This document shows, one piece after another, positions 1-8,684 of a DNA stretch of 64,000 nt. The notes under the pieces are model-generated. The model was not told the origin of the DNA, made no database searches, and saw only the letters and a program-made list of their open reading frames with translations. Source of the DNA: Parasedimentitalea huanghaiensis (lineage in GTDB: Bacteria; Pseudomonadota; Alphaproteobacteria; Rhodobacterales; Rhodobacteraceae); contig NZ_WQLV01000007.1 of NCBI RefSeq assembly GCF_009753675.1, positions 1-64,000 of the forward strand, read 5' to 3'. Each line of letters begins with the position of its first letter. Position 1 is the first letter of the stretch. The position numbers were made by a program, and so were the translations under genes.

Positions 1-91
1 GTCTATAGACAACTTCACCTCAACCCAGCAATCGCCACAACAGACCCAAAACTTGCTTAAAGTGACAAAATTGGGCAAGCGCTTAATAGGC

Positions 92-1252
92 TTACACCCT
101 GCCCCGTGACTGCATTAGTTTCACCCAGAACGACATACCTGTGAGAAGAACATCGTCGTTAAAATCAAAGGCTGGATTGTGAAGTTCCGGACCCGGACCT
201 TGATCCATGAAGATCATTGCCCCAGGCCGTTTCTGCAGCATAAATGCAAAATCTTCACCTCCCATACTGGAGGGAAAATCTCGATCCACGTTGTCGTCTC
301 CGACCAGGCTTGCAGCCACATCAGCGGCTATCATTGCCTGTACAGCGTGATTGCTCATCACCGGGTAGTCGCGTGTATAGTTCACCTTAGCAACAGCGCG
401 GTGTGCAGCGGCTGTTCCAGTCACGATCCGGGTCAGTTGCGCCTCGGCTAAATCCCGCACCTCGGCAGAAAGAGAACGCACAGTCCCAGTTAAGAGTGCT
501 TTTTGTGGGATAACATTTGTTGCCTGACCCGCGTTGAACGTGGTTACAGAAACCACCAACGCCTCTTTTGGATCAACACCGCGAGAGGTAATTGATTGTA
601 ACGACTGAACGATGTTTGAAGCGATAACAATAGGATCGACCGAGGCCTGCGGCTTGGCCGCATGGGCACCCTTGCCGGCAATCTGTATTTCAAAGGTATC
701 AACCGAAGCGAGGGCAGCCCCAGACCGAATAGCAAAGGCCCCACATCGTGTGTTTGGAAATGTATGCAGCCCATAGACTTCTTGAATGTTGAACCGCTCC
801 ATCATGCCATCTTGAACCATCTCTCTGCCACCGCCGCCACCTTCTTCGGCCGGTTGAAAGATGACCACAGCAGTGCCCGAAAAATCACGCGTGTCTGACA
901 GATATTTTGCGGCTCCCAAGAGCATGGCCGTATGACCATCATGGCCGCAAGCAGGCATCAGGCCAGGTTTGACGGAAGTATACTCCACCCCGGTTTCTTC
1001 TGGAATTGGCAAGGCATCCATGTCCGCCCGCAGGCCAATTGTACGCCCTGGGCTTGACCCTTTGATCACCCCGACCACGCCGGTCTGGCCAATGCCTGTC
1101 ACAACTTCATCAACACCAAACTCGCGCAGTTTCTTTGCGACCAAGGCTGCGGTCTCGTGTACGTCAAACAATAGTTCGGGGTTGGCATGTATCTGACGTC
1201 GAAGCGCTACAAACTCGTCTTCATAGCCATAGAAATTTGGATTACTTTGCAT
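92..1252 (-). CDS. M20 family metallo-amidohydrolase (hippurate/N-acyl amino acid hydrolase type)
   Basis: A 386-residue cytosolic amidohydrolase of the M20D group (HipO/AmhX/IAA-amino acid hydrolase relatives), expected to split an N-acyl or peptide amide to a free amino acid. Visible signatures are GLRADMDALP (about 73-82), the metal-site ACGHDGH (101-107), the FQPAEEGG glutamates (about 132-139), a GLHT histidine (163), and the late GGEDFAFML block. Length is normal for the family. It is the last gene of the leftward peptide-transporter operon, but a terminator-like hairpin separates it from the binding-protein gene, so it may be read through or have its own promoter. The context suggests it processes an imported acylated or gamma-linked peptide. 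The exact substrate cannot be told. Confidence 0.9.
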   Translation of the reverse strand: MQSNPNFYGYEDEFVALRRQIHANPELLFDVHETAALVAKKLREFGVDEVVTGIGQTGVVGVIKGSSPGRTIGLRADMDALPIPEETGVEYTSVKPGLMPACGHDGHTAMLLGAAKYLSDTRDFSGTAVVIFQPAEEGGGGGREMVQDGMMERFNIQEVYGLHTFPNTRCGAFAIRSGAALASVDTFEIQIAGKGAHAAKPQASVDPIVIASNIVQSLQSITSRGVDPKEALVVSVTTFNAGQATNVIPQKALLTGTVRSLSAEVRDLAEAQLTRIVTGTAAAHRAVAKVNYTRDYPVMSNHAVQAMIAADVAASLVGDDNVDRDFPSSMGGEDFAFMLQKRPGAMIFMDQGPGPELHNPAFDFNDDVLLTGMSFWVKLMQSRGRV

Positions 1253-1276
1253 GATCCGTCAGCCTAAAGAGTACAC

Positions 1277-1302
1277 AAAAAAGGGGCCGAAATCGGCCCT
1301 CT
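1277..1302 (-). terminator. Rho-independent terminator after the substrate-binding protein gene
   Basis: Read on the minus strand, a GC-rich stem (AGGGCCGA / TCGGCCCC) is followed directly by a run of six T. It lies between the binding-protein stop and the amidohydrolase start, so it probably lowers expression of the amidohydrolase relative to the binding protein. Confidence 0.75.
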
Positions 1303-1322
1303 TCTGTTTCATTTTTGAACAT

Positions 1323-2933
1323 CTAATCGGGGAAATGCAGCCGGTTTTCGGCATCCCAGGTAAAGCCTGCTTCAGTCAGAATTTTACGCGCCTTGTCCAG
1401 ATTGTAGTCTGGTACCTCCAACTCAGGATTGCTCCAATAGGCGTTGGAGGGCACAATCGACGAAGGTGTGGGCGCGGCATCTCCACCAAGAACTTCTTCG
1501 ATGATGGCCTCAAACGGAATGGCATGTGACAACGCTTGGCGAACTGCTTTGTGGGAAAACAATTCTGTGTTCAGATTGTAGCGGGCGGACATATAGCCGT
1601 TGGACTCTGCCTGCACCAATTCCAGCTGATCGAGGGCCTTAAACTCTTCAATCACCGTTGGCACCAATGGCTGTAACGTGATGTCGATGTCACCTTTGGT
1701 CAGGGAAGAGGACAGAATTTCAGCTGATCCAAACTGGATCATCAGCAGGTCCGCCTTTGGTGCCTTGAAGTGATCTTGGTTGCGCTCGAAGTAGATTTCC
1801 CGGCCTTCTTTCCAATACTTCAGATTATAGGCGCCGCTGCCGACTATCTTGGTATTGCGGTAGTCCTGAGGCTTTTCCAGCCCGGTTTCTTCAAGAATGT
1901 TAGACCATATATGTTTGGGAAGAATTGGGATTTGACCCAGTGCAGCAGCAACAAAAGGAGCTGACGGCGTCGACAGTTCAAAGCGAATTTTTTGACCATC
2001 CACCGTGATGTTGGCCAGGTTTTCCAGATACTGCTGGAAGTAGACTGCGTTGTTTTCCTTTAGATAATTGAATGTGAATTTCACATCTTCTGGAGTCAGG
2101 GCGACACCGTCATTGAACGTCAAATCGTCCCGCAGTGTCACTTCGAACGTAGTCTCATTGATTGCATCAAGCGACTCTGCCGCCCACATTTCAGGCTTCC
2201 CGGAGGGCCCTACCACCACAAGGCGGTCGTAAACCAAGCCAAGCCGACCCAGGTCTTCAAGCGTTTTGAAAGACAGAGGGTTCCAGCTATCCTGATCGAT
2301 GGTCCAGCCAAGGCGTACGATCTTATCTTCGTTCAGGGGTTCGACTTTCAACAGGTTCCAAATTGAACGCAGCCCTTCGGGGGTGCTTTCATAACCTTCA
2401 ATCTTAACATTCTCAGTATTGTACGCAGTGGTGTTGACGACATAGGCGACCAGTGCCTCTGGTTGCTGGTCGTACAGCACTTCTTGCAGCTCATAAATAA
2501 CTTCGCGACGATCGTCTAAGTCGTAGGTCCTCATTTGCCTGGCACCTAAAGCATCGACTTCCGGTGATGAAAAAGATCCAACATTCATACCGCCCGGACG
2601 GGAGTTCTCTGTCTTGAACTGATTGTTGGAGTAGAAATCTGGCTCAAAGCGTGCTGATGATCCGGATAAGACTGACATGACAACGTCGAATTTGTGATCG
2701 GTGAACCACATTCCCAGCATCGGTGCGGGAAAGGGCTGCGGGTCCAATTTGATATCAAGCCCCAGCTTGCGCCACGATTCTGCCAGATATGCACTGGTTT
2801 CATAGTAATGCTGGTACTTGGTAGACGGCCAAGTCAGAAAATTGATTTCGGGTACCAAACGGCCCTCAGCAACCCCTTGTATTGGCGCGACTAAGAGCCC
2901 CACAGCCATTGCGGTCATTGTTGCTAGCTTCAT
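1323..2933 (-). CDS. ABC transporter substrate-binding protein, family 5 (peptide/opine type)
   Basis: A 536-residue periplasmic solute-binding protein of the Opp/Dpp SBP_bac_5 family, which delivers peptides or similar ligands to its permeases. A signal peptide covers about residues 1-23 (positively charged start, hydrophobic core, cleavage near GVAEG). The mature part has the usual features: a FNDGVALTPEDVKFTFNYL block and a VGSGAYNLKYWKEGREIYFERN block. The start is supported by a strong AGGAGG seven bases upstream. Having the binding protein after the membrane and ATPase genes is unusual but seen in other loci. The ligand is unknown. A neighbouring gamma-glutamylcyclotransferase-like gene and the amidohydrolase hint at modified peptides. 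Confidence 0.93.
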   Translation of the reverse strand: MKLATMTAMAVGLLVAPIQGVAEGRLVPEINFLTWPSTKYQHYYETSAYLAESWRKLGLDIKLDPQPFPAPMLGMWFTDHKFDVVMSVLSGSSARFEPDFYSNNQFKTENSRPGGMNVGSFSSPEVDALGARQMRTYDLDDRREVIYELQEVLYDQQPEALVAYVVNTTAYNTENVKIEGYESTPEGLRSIWNLLKVEPLNEDKIVRLGWTIDQDSWNPLSFKTLEDLGRLGLVYDRLVVVGPSGKPEMWAAESLDAINETTFEVTLRDDLTFNDGVALTPEDVKFTFNYLKENNAVYFQQYLENLANITVDGQKIRFELSTPSAPFVAAALGQIPILPKHIWSNILEETGLEKPQDYRNTKIVGSGAYNLKYWKEGREIYFERNQDHFKAPKADLLMIQFGSAEILSSSLTKGDIDITLQPLVPTVIEEFKALDQLELVQAESNGYMSARYNLNTELFSHKAVRQALSHAIPFEAIIEEVLGGDAAPTPSSIVPSNAYWSNPELEVPDYNLDKARKILTEAGFTWDAENRLHFPD

Positions 2934-2981
2934 AACTTCCTCCTGATGGTCAAATTGGGTGTTTCTTGTTCGTGAGGTCTT

Positions 2982-3431
2982 TCAAGTTTGCGCGTGCGCG
3001 ATCATCGATCGCAGGCCATGTTTGTATTCTTCTGGAAAGGCGCAGTGGGTCAGCCCCAGCAGGATTGGTTCGACATATTTGTCTGTCGGTGCCCAGTTTT
3101 TATGCTCGCCTGGAATGATGTAGGTGCTGGATTGAACCTTCTGACCATTTTCATCGGTCAGAGTGACAGGGAAATGGACCCACTGTTCTTCGTCAACATG
3201 CGCCGCTTTATCCAAGACAGCCATCGATTCATCTGACAATTCATATTGGATGCCGTATGTGACAGCGCCTTCCTGAGGGATCAAAGTGCAGCCCGCCACA
3301 CCGGGTTGGCTACACTCGCCAAATCCAAGCGCATAATTGTCGAGCCGCATATATCCAACATTGCGGGCACCAGCGGCCACCTTGCGCATCACATCTTCGG
3401 CCAACAAAGTACCATATGCGAAGTAATTCAT
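2982..3431 (-). CDS. Gamma-glutamylcyclotransferase-like protein
   Basis: A 149-residue protein starting MNYFAYGTLL, with the YGTLL motif (residues 6-10) that forms the substrate loop of the GGCT/AIG2 fold. These enzymes release 5-oxoproline from gamma-glutamyl amino acids or amines. The frame is open far upstream (to 3713), but the start at 3431 is chosen because AGGAG lies nine bases upstream and the YGTLL motif is normally at the extreme N terminus. The extra upstream residues lie antisense-like over the ATPase gene and are not family-like. It sits between an ATPase and the binding protein of a peptide importer, which suggests that gamma-glutamyl compounds are imported and opened here. The exact substrate is inferred. 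Confidence 0.82.
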   Translation of the reverse strand: MNYFAYGTLLAEDVMRKVAAGARNVGYMRLDNYALGFGECSQPGVAGCTLIPQEGAVTYGIQYELSDESMAVLDKAAHVDEEQWVHFPVTLTDENGQKVQSSTYIIPGEHKNWAPTDKYVEPILLGLTHCAFPEEYKHGLRSMIAHAQT

Positions 3432-3486
3432 ATTTGTTTCTCCTAATTTTTTTGTCTTGGAACAGCGCCGTATGCCGAGGCTGAAC

Positions 3487-4518
3487 TCATGTTGTTGCTG
3501 TGGTGCTTTGCATCCAAGTCTCTGGAGACTTGGCAAGTTTTGAAAACTCGTCGGCCTTACTCCAATGGTGACACAACACCTTCTGGCCATTTTCCAACGT
3601 GGTTGGTTCGGGGATTTTCTGGTGGCAGAGCGCAGAGGCAAATGGACAGCGAGGCGCAAACCGGCAGCCTTCCAGATTCTCAAACAGGTTGGGCGGTGAG
3701 CCGGGAATTGCAATTGGCGCCGTGACTGACCCTAAGACCGACACCGCGTTGATCAGGCCAATTGTATAAGGATGGCGTGGCTTTTGGATAATATCGCGGG
3801 TGTTGCCTGCCTCGATGATCATGCCAGCATACATCACACAGATCTTCTGACAGTTTTCGACGACCAACGCGATATCATGGGTCACCAGGATCATGGCGAA
3901 ACCACGATCTTGCTGAAGTTGTCGCAACCGCGAGAAGATCTGATCCTGTACGATCACATCAAGCGCCGTTGTTGGTTCGTCAGCAATGATCAGTTGCGGT
4001 GAAAGGGCCAAGGCCATGGCAATCACTGCCCGCTGCCGCATGCCACCTGAGAACTGATGCGGATAGTCCCGCGCCCGAGCCGGATCTACGCCCACCATAC
4101 CAAACAGCTCTGACACCCTCTCTGCAGCTTGTTCTTTCGACATAGCTTGATGGGTTCTAATGGCTTCGATGATCTGCCTGTCGATCCGCTGTACCGGGTT
4201 CAGCGCATTCAGGGCGCTTTGAGTGATCATCGAAATTTCTGCCCAACGGGTCTGGCGCCGCAGTTTTTCATCCATTTCGATCAGATTGCGGCCGTCCATT
4301 TCTATGCTGCCGCGGTTCACTTTCCCGTTGGGCGGCAGTACGCCCATGATGGTTTTTAATAGGGTGCTTTTGCCACACCCGGATTCTCCCACCAGCCCCA
4401 GGCGTTCGCCTGGCAGAATTTCCATTCCGATATTGTGCAAAGCCTTGGCTTGAACGCCTTTGGTGTAATAGCTCACGTCGAGGTTCTGGATTTGAACAAG
4501 AGGATCAGTTCCTTGCAT
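3487..4518 (-). CDS. Peptide-type ABC transporter ATP-binding protein (DppD/OppD-like)
   Basis: A 343-residue cytosolic ATPase of an Opp/Dpp importer. It has Walker [10 protein letters not shown] (44-52), ABC signature SGGMRQR (157-163), Walker [13 protein letters not shown] (from about 176), an H-loop THD, and the C-terminal cysteine-containing oligopeptide-transporter extension (CRFAPRCPF...CHQ) that can carry an iron-sulfur cluster in the family. It follows the permease genes after only three bases and precedes the cyclotransferase gene. It pairs with the second ATPase at 6363-7376 to drive import. Confidence 0.95.
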   Translation of the reverse strand: MQGTDPLVQIQNLDVSYYTKGVQAKALHNIGMEILPGERLGLVGESGCGKSTLLKTIMGVLPPNGKVNRGSIEMDGRNLIEMDEKLRRQTRWAEISMITQSALNALNPVQRIDRQIIEAIRTHQAMSKEQAAERVSELFGMVGVDPARARDYPHQFSGGMRQRAVIAMALALSPQLIIADEPTTALDVIVQDQIFSRLRQLQQDRGFAMILVTHDIALVVENCQKICVMYAGMIIEAGNTRDIIQKPRHPYTIGLINAVSVLGSVTAPIAIPGSPPNLFENLEGCRFAPRCPFASALCHQKIPEPTTLENGQKVLCHHWSKADEFSKLAKSPETWMQSTTATT

Positions 4519-4521
4519 CTC

Positions 4522-5385
4522 CTACATCCTTTCCTGCAATCGCGGATTGATAACTTCTTCGTAGGCGCGGCCAATGAAATAGACCGAAGTCACCAGGATC
4601 ATGATCGCGATGCCGGGCGGGAACACCCACCATGGGGCGCGGTACATCATCTGTGAGGCGTAGGCGTCGTACAGGATTGACCCCCAGCTCACGACATCTG
4701 GATCCCCAAAACCAAGGAAGCCGATGCTCGCCTCTGTGATAATTGCCCAGGCAAGAGCAAAGGTAATCGATGTCACTGCCAAGGGCATGATGTTAGGTGC
4801 AATTTCGCGATACAGAATGTCGGTATCATTGGCGCCAGTCGTGCGGGCAGCAGCAATGAACTGGCGTTGACGCAAGGACATCACCTCGGCCCGAACAATC
4901 CGCGCAGTTGAGCGCCACATGACAAACATCATTGCCAGAATGATGGTCCAGATGTTGCGGTCGGTCAGCGACAACAAGACGATGATAAAGGGCAGGAATG
5001 GTAGTCCCAACAGGATATCGGTAATCCGCATCAAAATGGCGTCAATGCGACCACCAAAGTAACCTGCAATCAGACCAAAGTTGAGACCAATCACCACTGT
5101 TCCCAGTGCAGTCAGCAACCCGACCAGCATGGCGGTCTGCGCGCCCCACAACATCTGACTTAAAATATCGCGGCCCAAAACAGTTGTGCCCAGCCAATGA
5201 TCCCAGCTTGGACTGGCCAAGCGCAGCAATTTTCCAGCCGCATCATAGCAGCGCTCATTTGGTCCGTAGGGGGCAATATGCGGCCCAACAACAGCCAGTA
5301 CTAAACAAAAGCCAAAGATGATGAGACTGATGCGACCGCTCGTTGACTTCCAGGTTATCTGAATGAAAGATTTGAAGATATTCAT
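4522..5385 (-). CDS. Peptide-type ABC transporter permease (DppC-like)
   Basis: A 287-residue inner-membrane permease. It has an N-terminal membrane helix (about 17-37), the family sequence GTTVLGRDILSQMLWGAQTAM, further helices, and the EAA loop (EVMSLRQRQFIAAARTTGAND...), which docks to the ATPases. The C terminus has the usual GRAYEEVINPRLQERM. It lies nine bases after the DppB-like gene in the same operon, and the pair forms the translocation channel. Confidence 0.94.
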   Translation of the reverse strand: MNIFKSFIQITWKSTSGRISLIIFGFCLVLAVVGPHIAPYGPNERCYDAAGKLLRLASPSWDHWLGTTVLGRDILSQMLWGAQTAMLVGLLTALGTVVIGLNFGLIAGYFGGRIDAILMRITDILLGLPFLPFIIVLLSLTDRNIWTIILAMMFVMWRSTARIVRAEVMSLRQRQFIAAARTTGANDTDILYREIAPNIMPLAVTSITFALAWAIITEASIGFLGFGDPDVVSWGSILYDAYASQMMYRAPWWVFPPGIAIMILVTSVYFIGRAYEEVINPRLQERM

Positions 5386-5394
5386 GGAGATTGC

Positions 5395-6366
5395 TCACTC
5401 ATTGACGATGCGCGGATCAAGCAGGGTGTAAAGAAAGTCTGCGATCAGCGTGCCGAGGACCGTCAAAACGGCGATCAACAAAAATGCAGCCTGAACCACC
5501 GGATAGTCTGACCGGCCGACGGCCTCGACCATCAGCAGCCCAAGCCCGGGCCAGGAAAACACTGTTTCGATTACAACTGACCCTGCGACAGCCCAGCCCA
5601 ATGTCATTGGCAAGGTCGTGGCCAACGGCAATAGAGAGTTGCGCATTGCGTGCCGGTAAAGAACGCTTCGCTCTGAGAGACCCTTCATCCGTGCCAGTTC
5701 GACGTAATCTTCGCCAACGGTGGCCAAAATGCTGGATCGCATCAGCAGGAAGGGAAAGCAGAACTGATACAGCGTATTCACCAGAAACGGCAGCGCCAAA
5801 TGGTGTAGAAAGTCCGCCGAGAAATACATCCGCCAGGTTTCATCAGGGAATTTCCCAGGCGAGACGATGTGACCGATGGGGAAAAGGTCCAGCTGGATGG
5901 AGAAATACAGGATTGACAACATCGACAGCCAGAAAACCGGAGCCGATTGCAGCGCAGTCGAGAGGAAAACCAGAATTGTCTCAGTTTTGGAACCGCGGCT
6001 CCACCCCACCACAGCGCCCACAATCGAACCCAGCGCGTAGGCCGTGATTAGGGATGGAAACACCAACAGCACGGTATTTAGCAGGCGGCTGCCTATTTCA
6101 TCCGCAACTGGGCGTCCGGTGTGAAACGACAGGCCAAAATCAAAAACAGACAGGTTTTTGACATAGACAAAATACTGCTCCCACAACGGTTTATCTAGGC
6201 CAAACTGCATACGCAGGATCTCCTGCGCCTTGGGATACAGTGCCGGGCTGATCACCGTTGCGGTTGGATCACCGGGCAACATCCGAAACAGGAAAAACAT
6301 CAATGTCAGCATAGTGAACAACGTCAAAGCCGACTGCCATAGGCGTCGGAACCAGAACATACTCAT
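5395..6366 (-). CDS. Peptide-type ABC transporter permease (DppB-like)
   Basis: A 323-residue inner-membrane permease of the BPD_transp_1 family. It begins with a membrane helix (about 10-30) followed by RMLPGDPTA, the typical DppB/OppB segment. The EAA loop (YVELARMKGLSERSVLYRHAMRNSLLP) and a C terminus ending in LLDPRIVNE are present. Its ATG overlaps the stop of the upstream ATPase gene by four bases (ATGA), so the two are translationally coupled. Confidence 0.95.
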   Translation of the reverse strand: MSMFWFRRLWQSALTLFTMLTLMFFLFRMLPGDPTATVISPALYPKAQEILRMQFGLDKPLWEQYFVYVKNLSVFDFGLSFHTGRPVADEIGSRLLNTVLLVFPSLITAYALGSIVGAVVGWSRGSKTETILVFLSTALQSAPVFWLSMLSILYFSIQLDLFPIGHIVSPGKFPDETWRMYFSADFLHHLALPFLVNTLYQFCFPFLLMRSSILATVGEDYVELARMKGLSERSVLYRHAMRNSLLPLATTLPMTLGWAVAGSVVIETVFSWPGLGLLMVEAVGRSDYPVVQAAFLLIAVLTVLGTLIADFLYTLLDPRIVNE

Positions 6367-7376
6367 TGAACCACCTCATTGGGGCATGCGTCGTCAAGAT
6401 CAGCGAACGAATAGCGACAGGCCGCCTGATGTTCGCCATTGCGCAATGTTGGTGGCACTGTTCGGGCACATTCTGGTTGTGCCACCGGACAACGTGGGTG
6501 AAACCGGCAACCGGATGGCATATCCGCAGCGTTAGGAATGGCCCCCTTAATCTGAGCAGCCTCGCGTCTCAGGTCAGGATCAATCTTGGGTGTCGAAGCC
6601 AGCAAAGCCCTTGTGTAGGGATGTTGCGGGTTGTTGATGAGTTCCAACGTTGGGCCGCATTCAACAATTTGCCCCAAATACATCACTGCCAGTCTGTCAC
6701 AGATCGAAGCTGCTGAAGACAGATCATGGGTGATATAGACCATCGCAAGATTTCGATCCTGCACCAGCTTTTTCAGGAGCTGGATAATCCCCCACTTGAT
6801 CGAAACATCCAGCATAGAGATCGGTTCATCCGCAACTAGCAGTTCCGGTGCCAGCACAATGGCCCTGGCGATACAAACACGCTGACGCTGGCCGCCGCTT
6901 AACTGATGAGGAAATTTTTCTAAATAATCCGAAGGCGGCGTTAAGCCCGCCTCCTCTAATGCAGTTATGGCAAGTTGATGTACCTCATTCAGGGACTTCT
7001 TAGCCCTCTGATAAATCAGCGGTCGGGTAACAATCTCACCAATCTTGTGCTGAGGGTTGAGCGACCCATAGGGATCCTGAAACACCATTTGCACTCGCCG
7101 GTGAAACGCTCGCCGATCCTGATCCTTCAGAGTTATTGCACTGTCTTCACCAAAGTAGACATCGCCAATAGTCGGCGCCTCGAGCCCAACAAGAAGCCGA
7201 GCCAGGGTCGATTTTCCACAACCGCTTTCACCAACCAGCCCCATGACCTCACCGGCGGAAACTGAGAAGTCAACGCCATCGACAGCGCGCAGCTTGATAC
7301 CTTCTCGCCCTCGTAGGACATCTCGAAATGAACGGGAAATCGGATAGTGCTTACTAAGATTTTCAACTTTTATCAT
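6363..7376 (-). CDS. Peptide-type ABC transporter ATP-binding protein (DppF/OppF-like)
   Basis: A 337-residue ATPase, the first full gene of the leftward importer operon. Walker [10 protein letters not shown] is at about 49-57. It also has signature SGGQRQRVCIARA, Walker B LLVADEPISMLD, an H-loop THD, and the C-terminal Opp extension CRFHPRCPVAQPEC. The frame is open upstream to a TTG at 7433, but that codon has no ribosome-binding site. The ATG at 7376 gives the usual family N terminus (MIKVENLSKHYPIS), and it overlaps the stop codon of a 13-codon leader ORF that has an excellent Shine-Dalgarno. I therefore infer a start by translational coupling. Confidence 0.93.
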   Translation of the reverse strand: MIKVENLSKHYPISRSFRDVLRGREGIKLRAVDGVDFSVSAGEVMGLVGESGCGKSTLARLLVGLEAPTIGDVYFGEDSAITLKDQDRRAFHRRVQMVFQDPYGSLNPQHKIGEIVTRPLIYQRAKKSLNEVHQLAITALEEAGLTPPSDYLEKFPHQLSGGQRQRVCIARAIVLAPELLVADEPISMLDVSIKWGIIQLLKKLVQDRNLAMVYITHDLSSAASICDRLAVMYLGQIVECGPTLELINNPQHPYTRALLASTPKIDPDLRREAAQIKGAIPNAADMPSGCRFHPRCPVAQPECARTVPPTLRNGEHQAACRYSFADLDDACPNEVVQ

Positions 7377-7414
7377 CCGGCGCGCGCTAACCAATGTGGC
7401 TTTACTGGCTGCAT
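7373..7414 (-). CDS. 13-codon leader ORF coupled to the ABC ATPase gene
   Basis: A minute ORF encoding MQPVKPHWLARAG. It is preceded by AAGGGGGAG with seven bases to its ATG, the best ribosome-binding site in this part of the window. Its TGA stop overlaps the ATG of the ATPase gene (ATGA). The arrangement is seen directly in the sequence. A role as a translational-coupling or regulatory leader peptide is inferred. It has no run of one amino acid that would suggest classical attenuation. Confidence 0.5.
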   Translation of the reverse strand: MQPVKPHWLARAG

Positions 7415-7519
7415 TTCTAGTCTCCCCCTTCAACGTAAATCCGACGACTGCGGCCTGTCAGATCTCAGCGTGAACCTAGCGACGCAAAACCAAATTGCAT
7501 AATTCAGTTTCCTCCGGTA

Positions 7520-7540
7520 TTCATTCCAAAATGGAATGAA
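7520..7540. promoter_or_regulatory. Perfect inverted repeat over the LysR start codon (candidate operator)
   Basis: TTCATTCC and GGAATGAA form a perfect 8-base inverted repeat around a five-base spacer (AAAAT). The right arm covers the ATG of the LysR-type gene. Position and symmetry suggest autoregulation and control of the divergent importer operon. The binding protein is inferred. Confidence 0.5.
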
Positions 7541-8456
7541 GAGACCCAAAATGCGTAGAACGTTACCCTCCACCAGCTCACTCGCATGTTTCGAAGCGAC
7601 CTTTCGCCATCGCAGTGTCACCCGAGCTGCGGAAGAGTTAAACATGACACAGAGCGCAGTAAGTCGGCGCATTCAGTCGCTAGAAGAGCTATTAGGAAAG
7701 TCGCTTTTTCGGCGTGAAAACAGGCAGTTAATTCCTGATATTGCGGCCATCCAATACGGGAAAGATCTGGGGCGCCTTCTGGGTGAGCTTGAAGCAGTTA
7801 CCACGAGGTTCATCTCGCAAGGGCATGAACTCGGACTACTGACTGTGGCTGTCCCCCCAACACTTGCTTCACGCTGGTTGATACCAAGACTGAATGATTT
7901 CATTACAAAACACAGCCATATTGACCTGAATTTGGTCTCGAAAATCAAACGCTTTGACTTCGACAATGAAGATATTGATGTTGCTGTTTACCTAGGAGAT
8001 GGCAATTGGCCAGATGTACATCTGCAACCGTTAATGAGCGACTTTGTAGTCCCGGTTTGCGCCCCCAGCCTGTTGAATGGCCAAGAAATTAAGACAGCAA
8101 AAGACCTGCTTAAATTCCCCCTCATTCAACACACGACACGCCCCCTGTTGTGGAAAAACTGGTTCACAGAACTGGGCATCGAAACCGCCAAGGCCACGAG
8201 CGGTCCGAAATTTGAATTCCACTCTCATGCAATTGGAGCCGCCACTAGTGGTATTGGCATTGCTTTGATGTCCGATCTGGTTGTCCAAAGAGAAATCAAT
8301 TCTGGGGATTTGATCATACCATTTGGTGGGCGAACAAAATTTGAAGACGGTTACTTTTTTGTCTACCCACCCAAAATGAAGAACGACGTGAATGCCCAGA
8401 CATTTGGCTTTTGGTTGCAACAGCAATGCGCCAGTTTTCTTGCGACGACCCCATAG
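7536..8456 (+). CDS. LysR-family transcriptional regulator (GcvA-like)
   Basis: A 306-residue DNA-binding regulator. The winged helix-turn-helix is near residues 14-70 (LACFEATFRHRSVTRAAEEL, then NMTQSAVSRRIQSLEELLG), followed by a LysR substrate-binding domain with typical blocks (LTVAVPPTLASRWLIPRL, GIGIALMSDLVV). It is transcribed away from the leftward peptide importer, the classic arrangement for a LysR activator and its target. The start at 7536 is used; a second ATG at 7551 is possible. A perfect inverted repeat covers the start codon. The inducer is unknown but is probably a component of the imported peptide. Confidence 0.92.
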   Translation: MKRPKMRRTLPSTSSLACFEATFRHRSVTRAAEELNMTQSAVSRRIQSLEELLGKSLFRRENRQLIPDIAAIQYGKDLGRLLGELEAVTTRFISQGHELGLLTVAVPPTLASRWLIPRLNDFITKHSHIDLNLVSKIKRFDFDNEDIDVAVYLGDGNWPDVHLQPLMSDFVVPVCAPSLLNGQEIKTAKDLLKFPLIQHTTRPLLWKNWFTELGIETAKATSGPKFEFHSHAIGAATSGIGIALMSDLVVQREINSGDLIIPFGGRTKFEDGYFFVYPPKMKNDVNAQTFGFWLQQQCASFLATTP

Positions 8457-8684
8457 GACCTTGGAGCAGGCTAACCCGCAACAATTGACCCAAGGCAAAC
8501 CGTGCAAGGGAACGGCACAGACTAAAAATTAATTTAGAATGCCTAAATATGCTCAACTTTGTGATATTAAGCCAGAAAAGCGGCCAACCAGCGCAGCCAA
8601 AACACGACCTCATTTGACACATTGCCTGTATGGCCCTGTTCCATAGTAGGTAGTGATTGCTCTTAGAATACAAAGGACAGACGG

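Noticed and set aside
1-10. GTCTATAGAC palindrome at the window edge
   Set aside because: Ten bases only, with no gene context on its left, so no function can be argued.
3432-3713. Upstream extension of the cyclotransferase reading frame
   Set aside because: The extra 94 codons lie over the ATPase gene; the ATG at 3431 has a ribosome-binding site and the family N terminus.
7377-7433. TTG-initiated extension of the ABC ATPase
   Set aside because: No ribosome-binding site, and the added residues do not resemble the family; the coupled ATG at 7376 is better.
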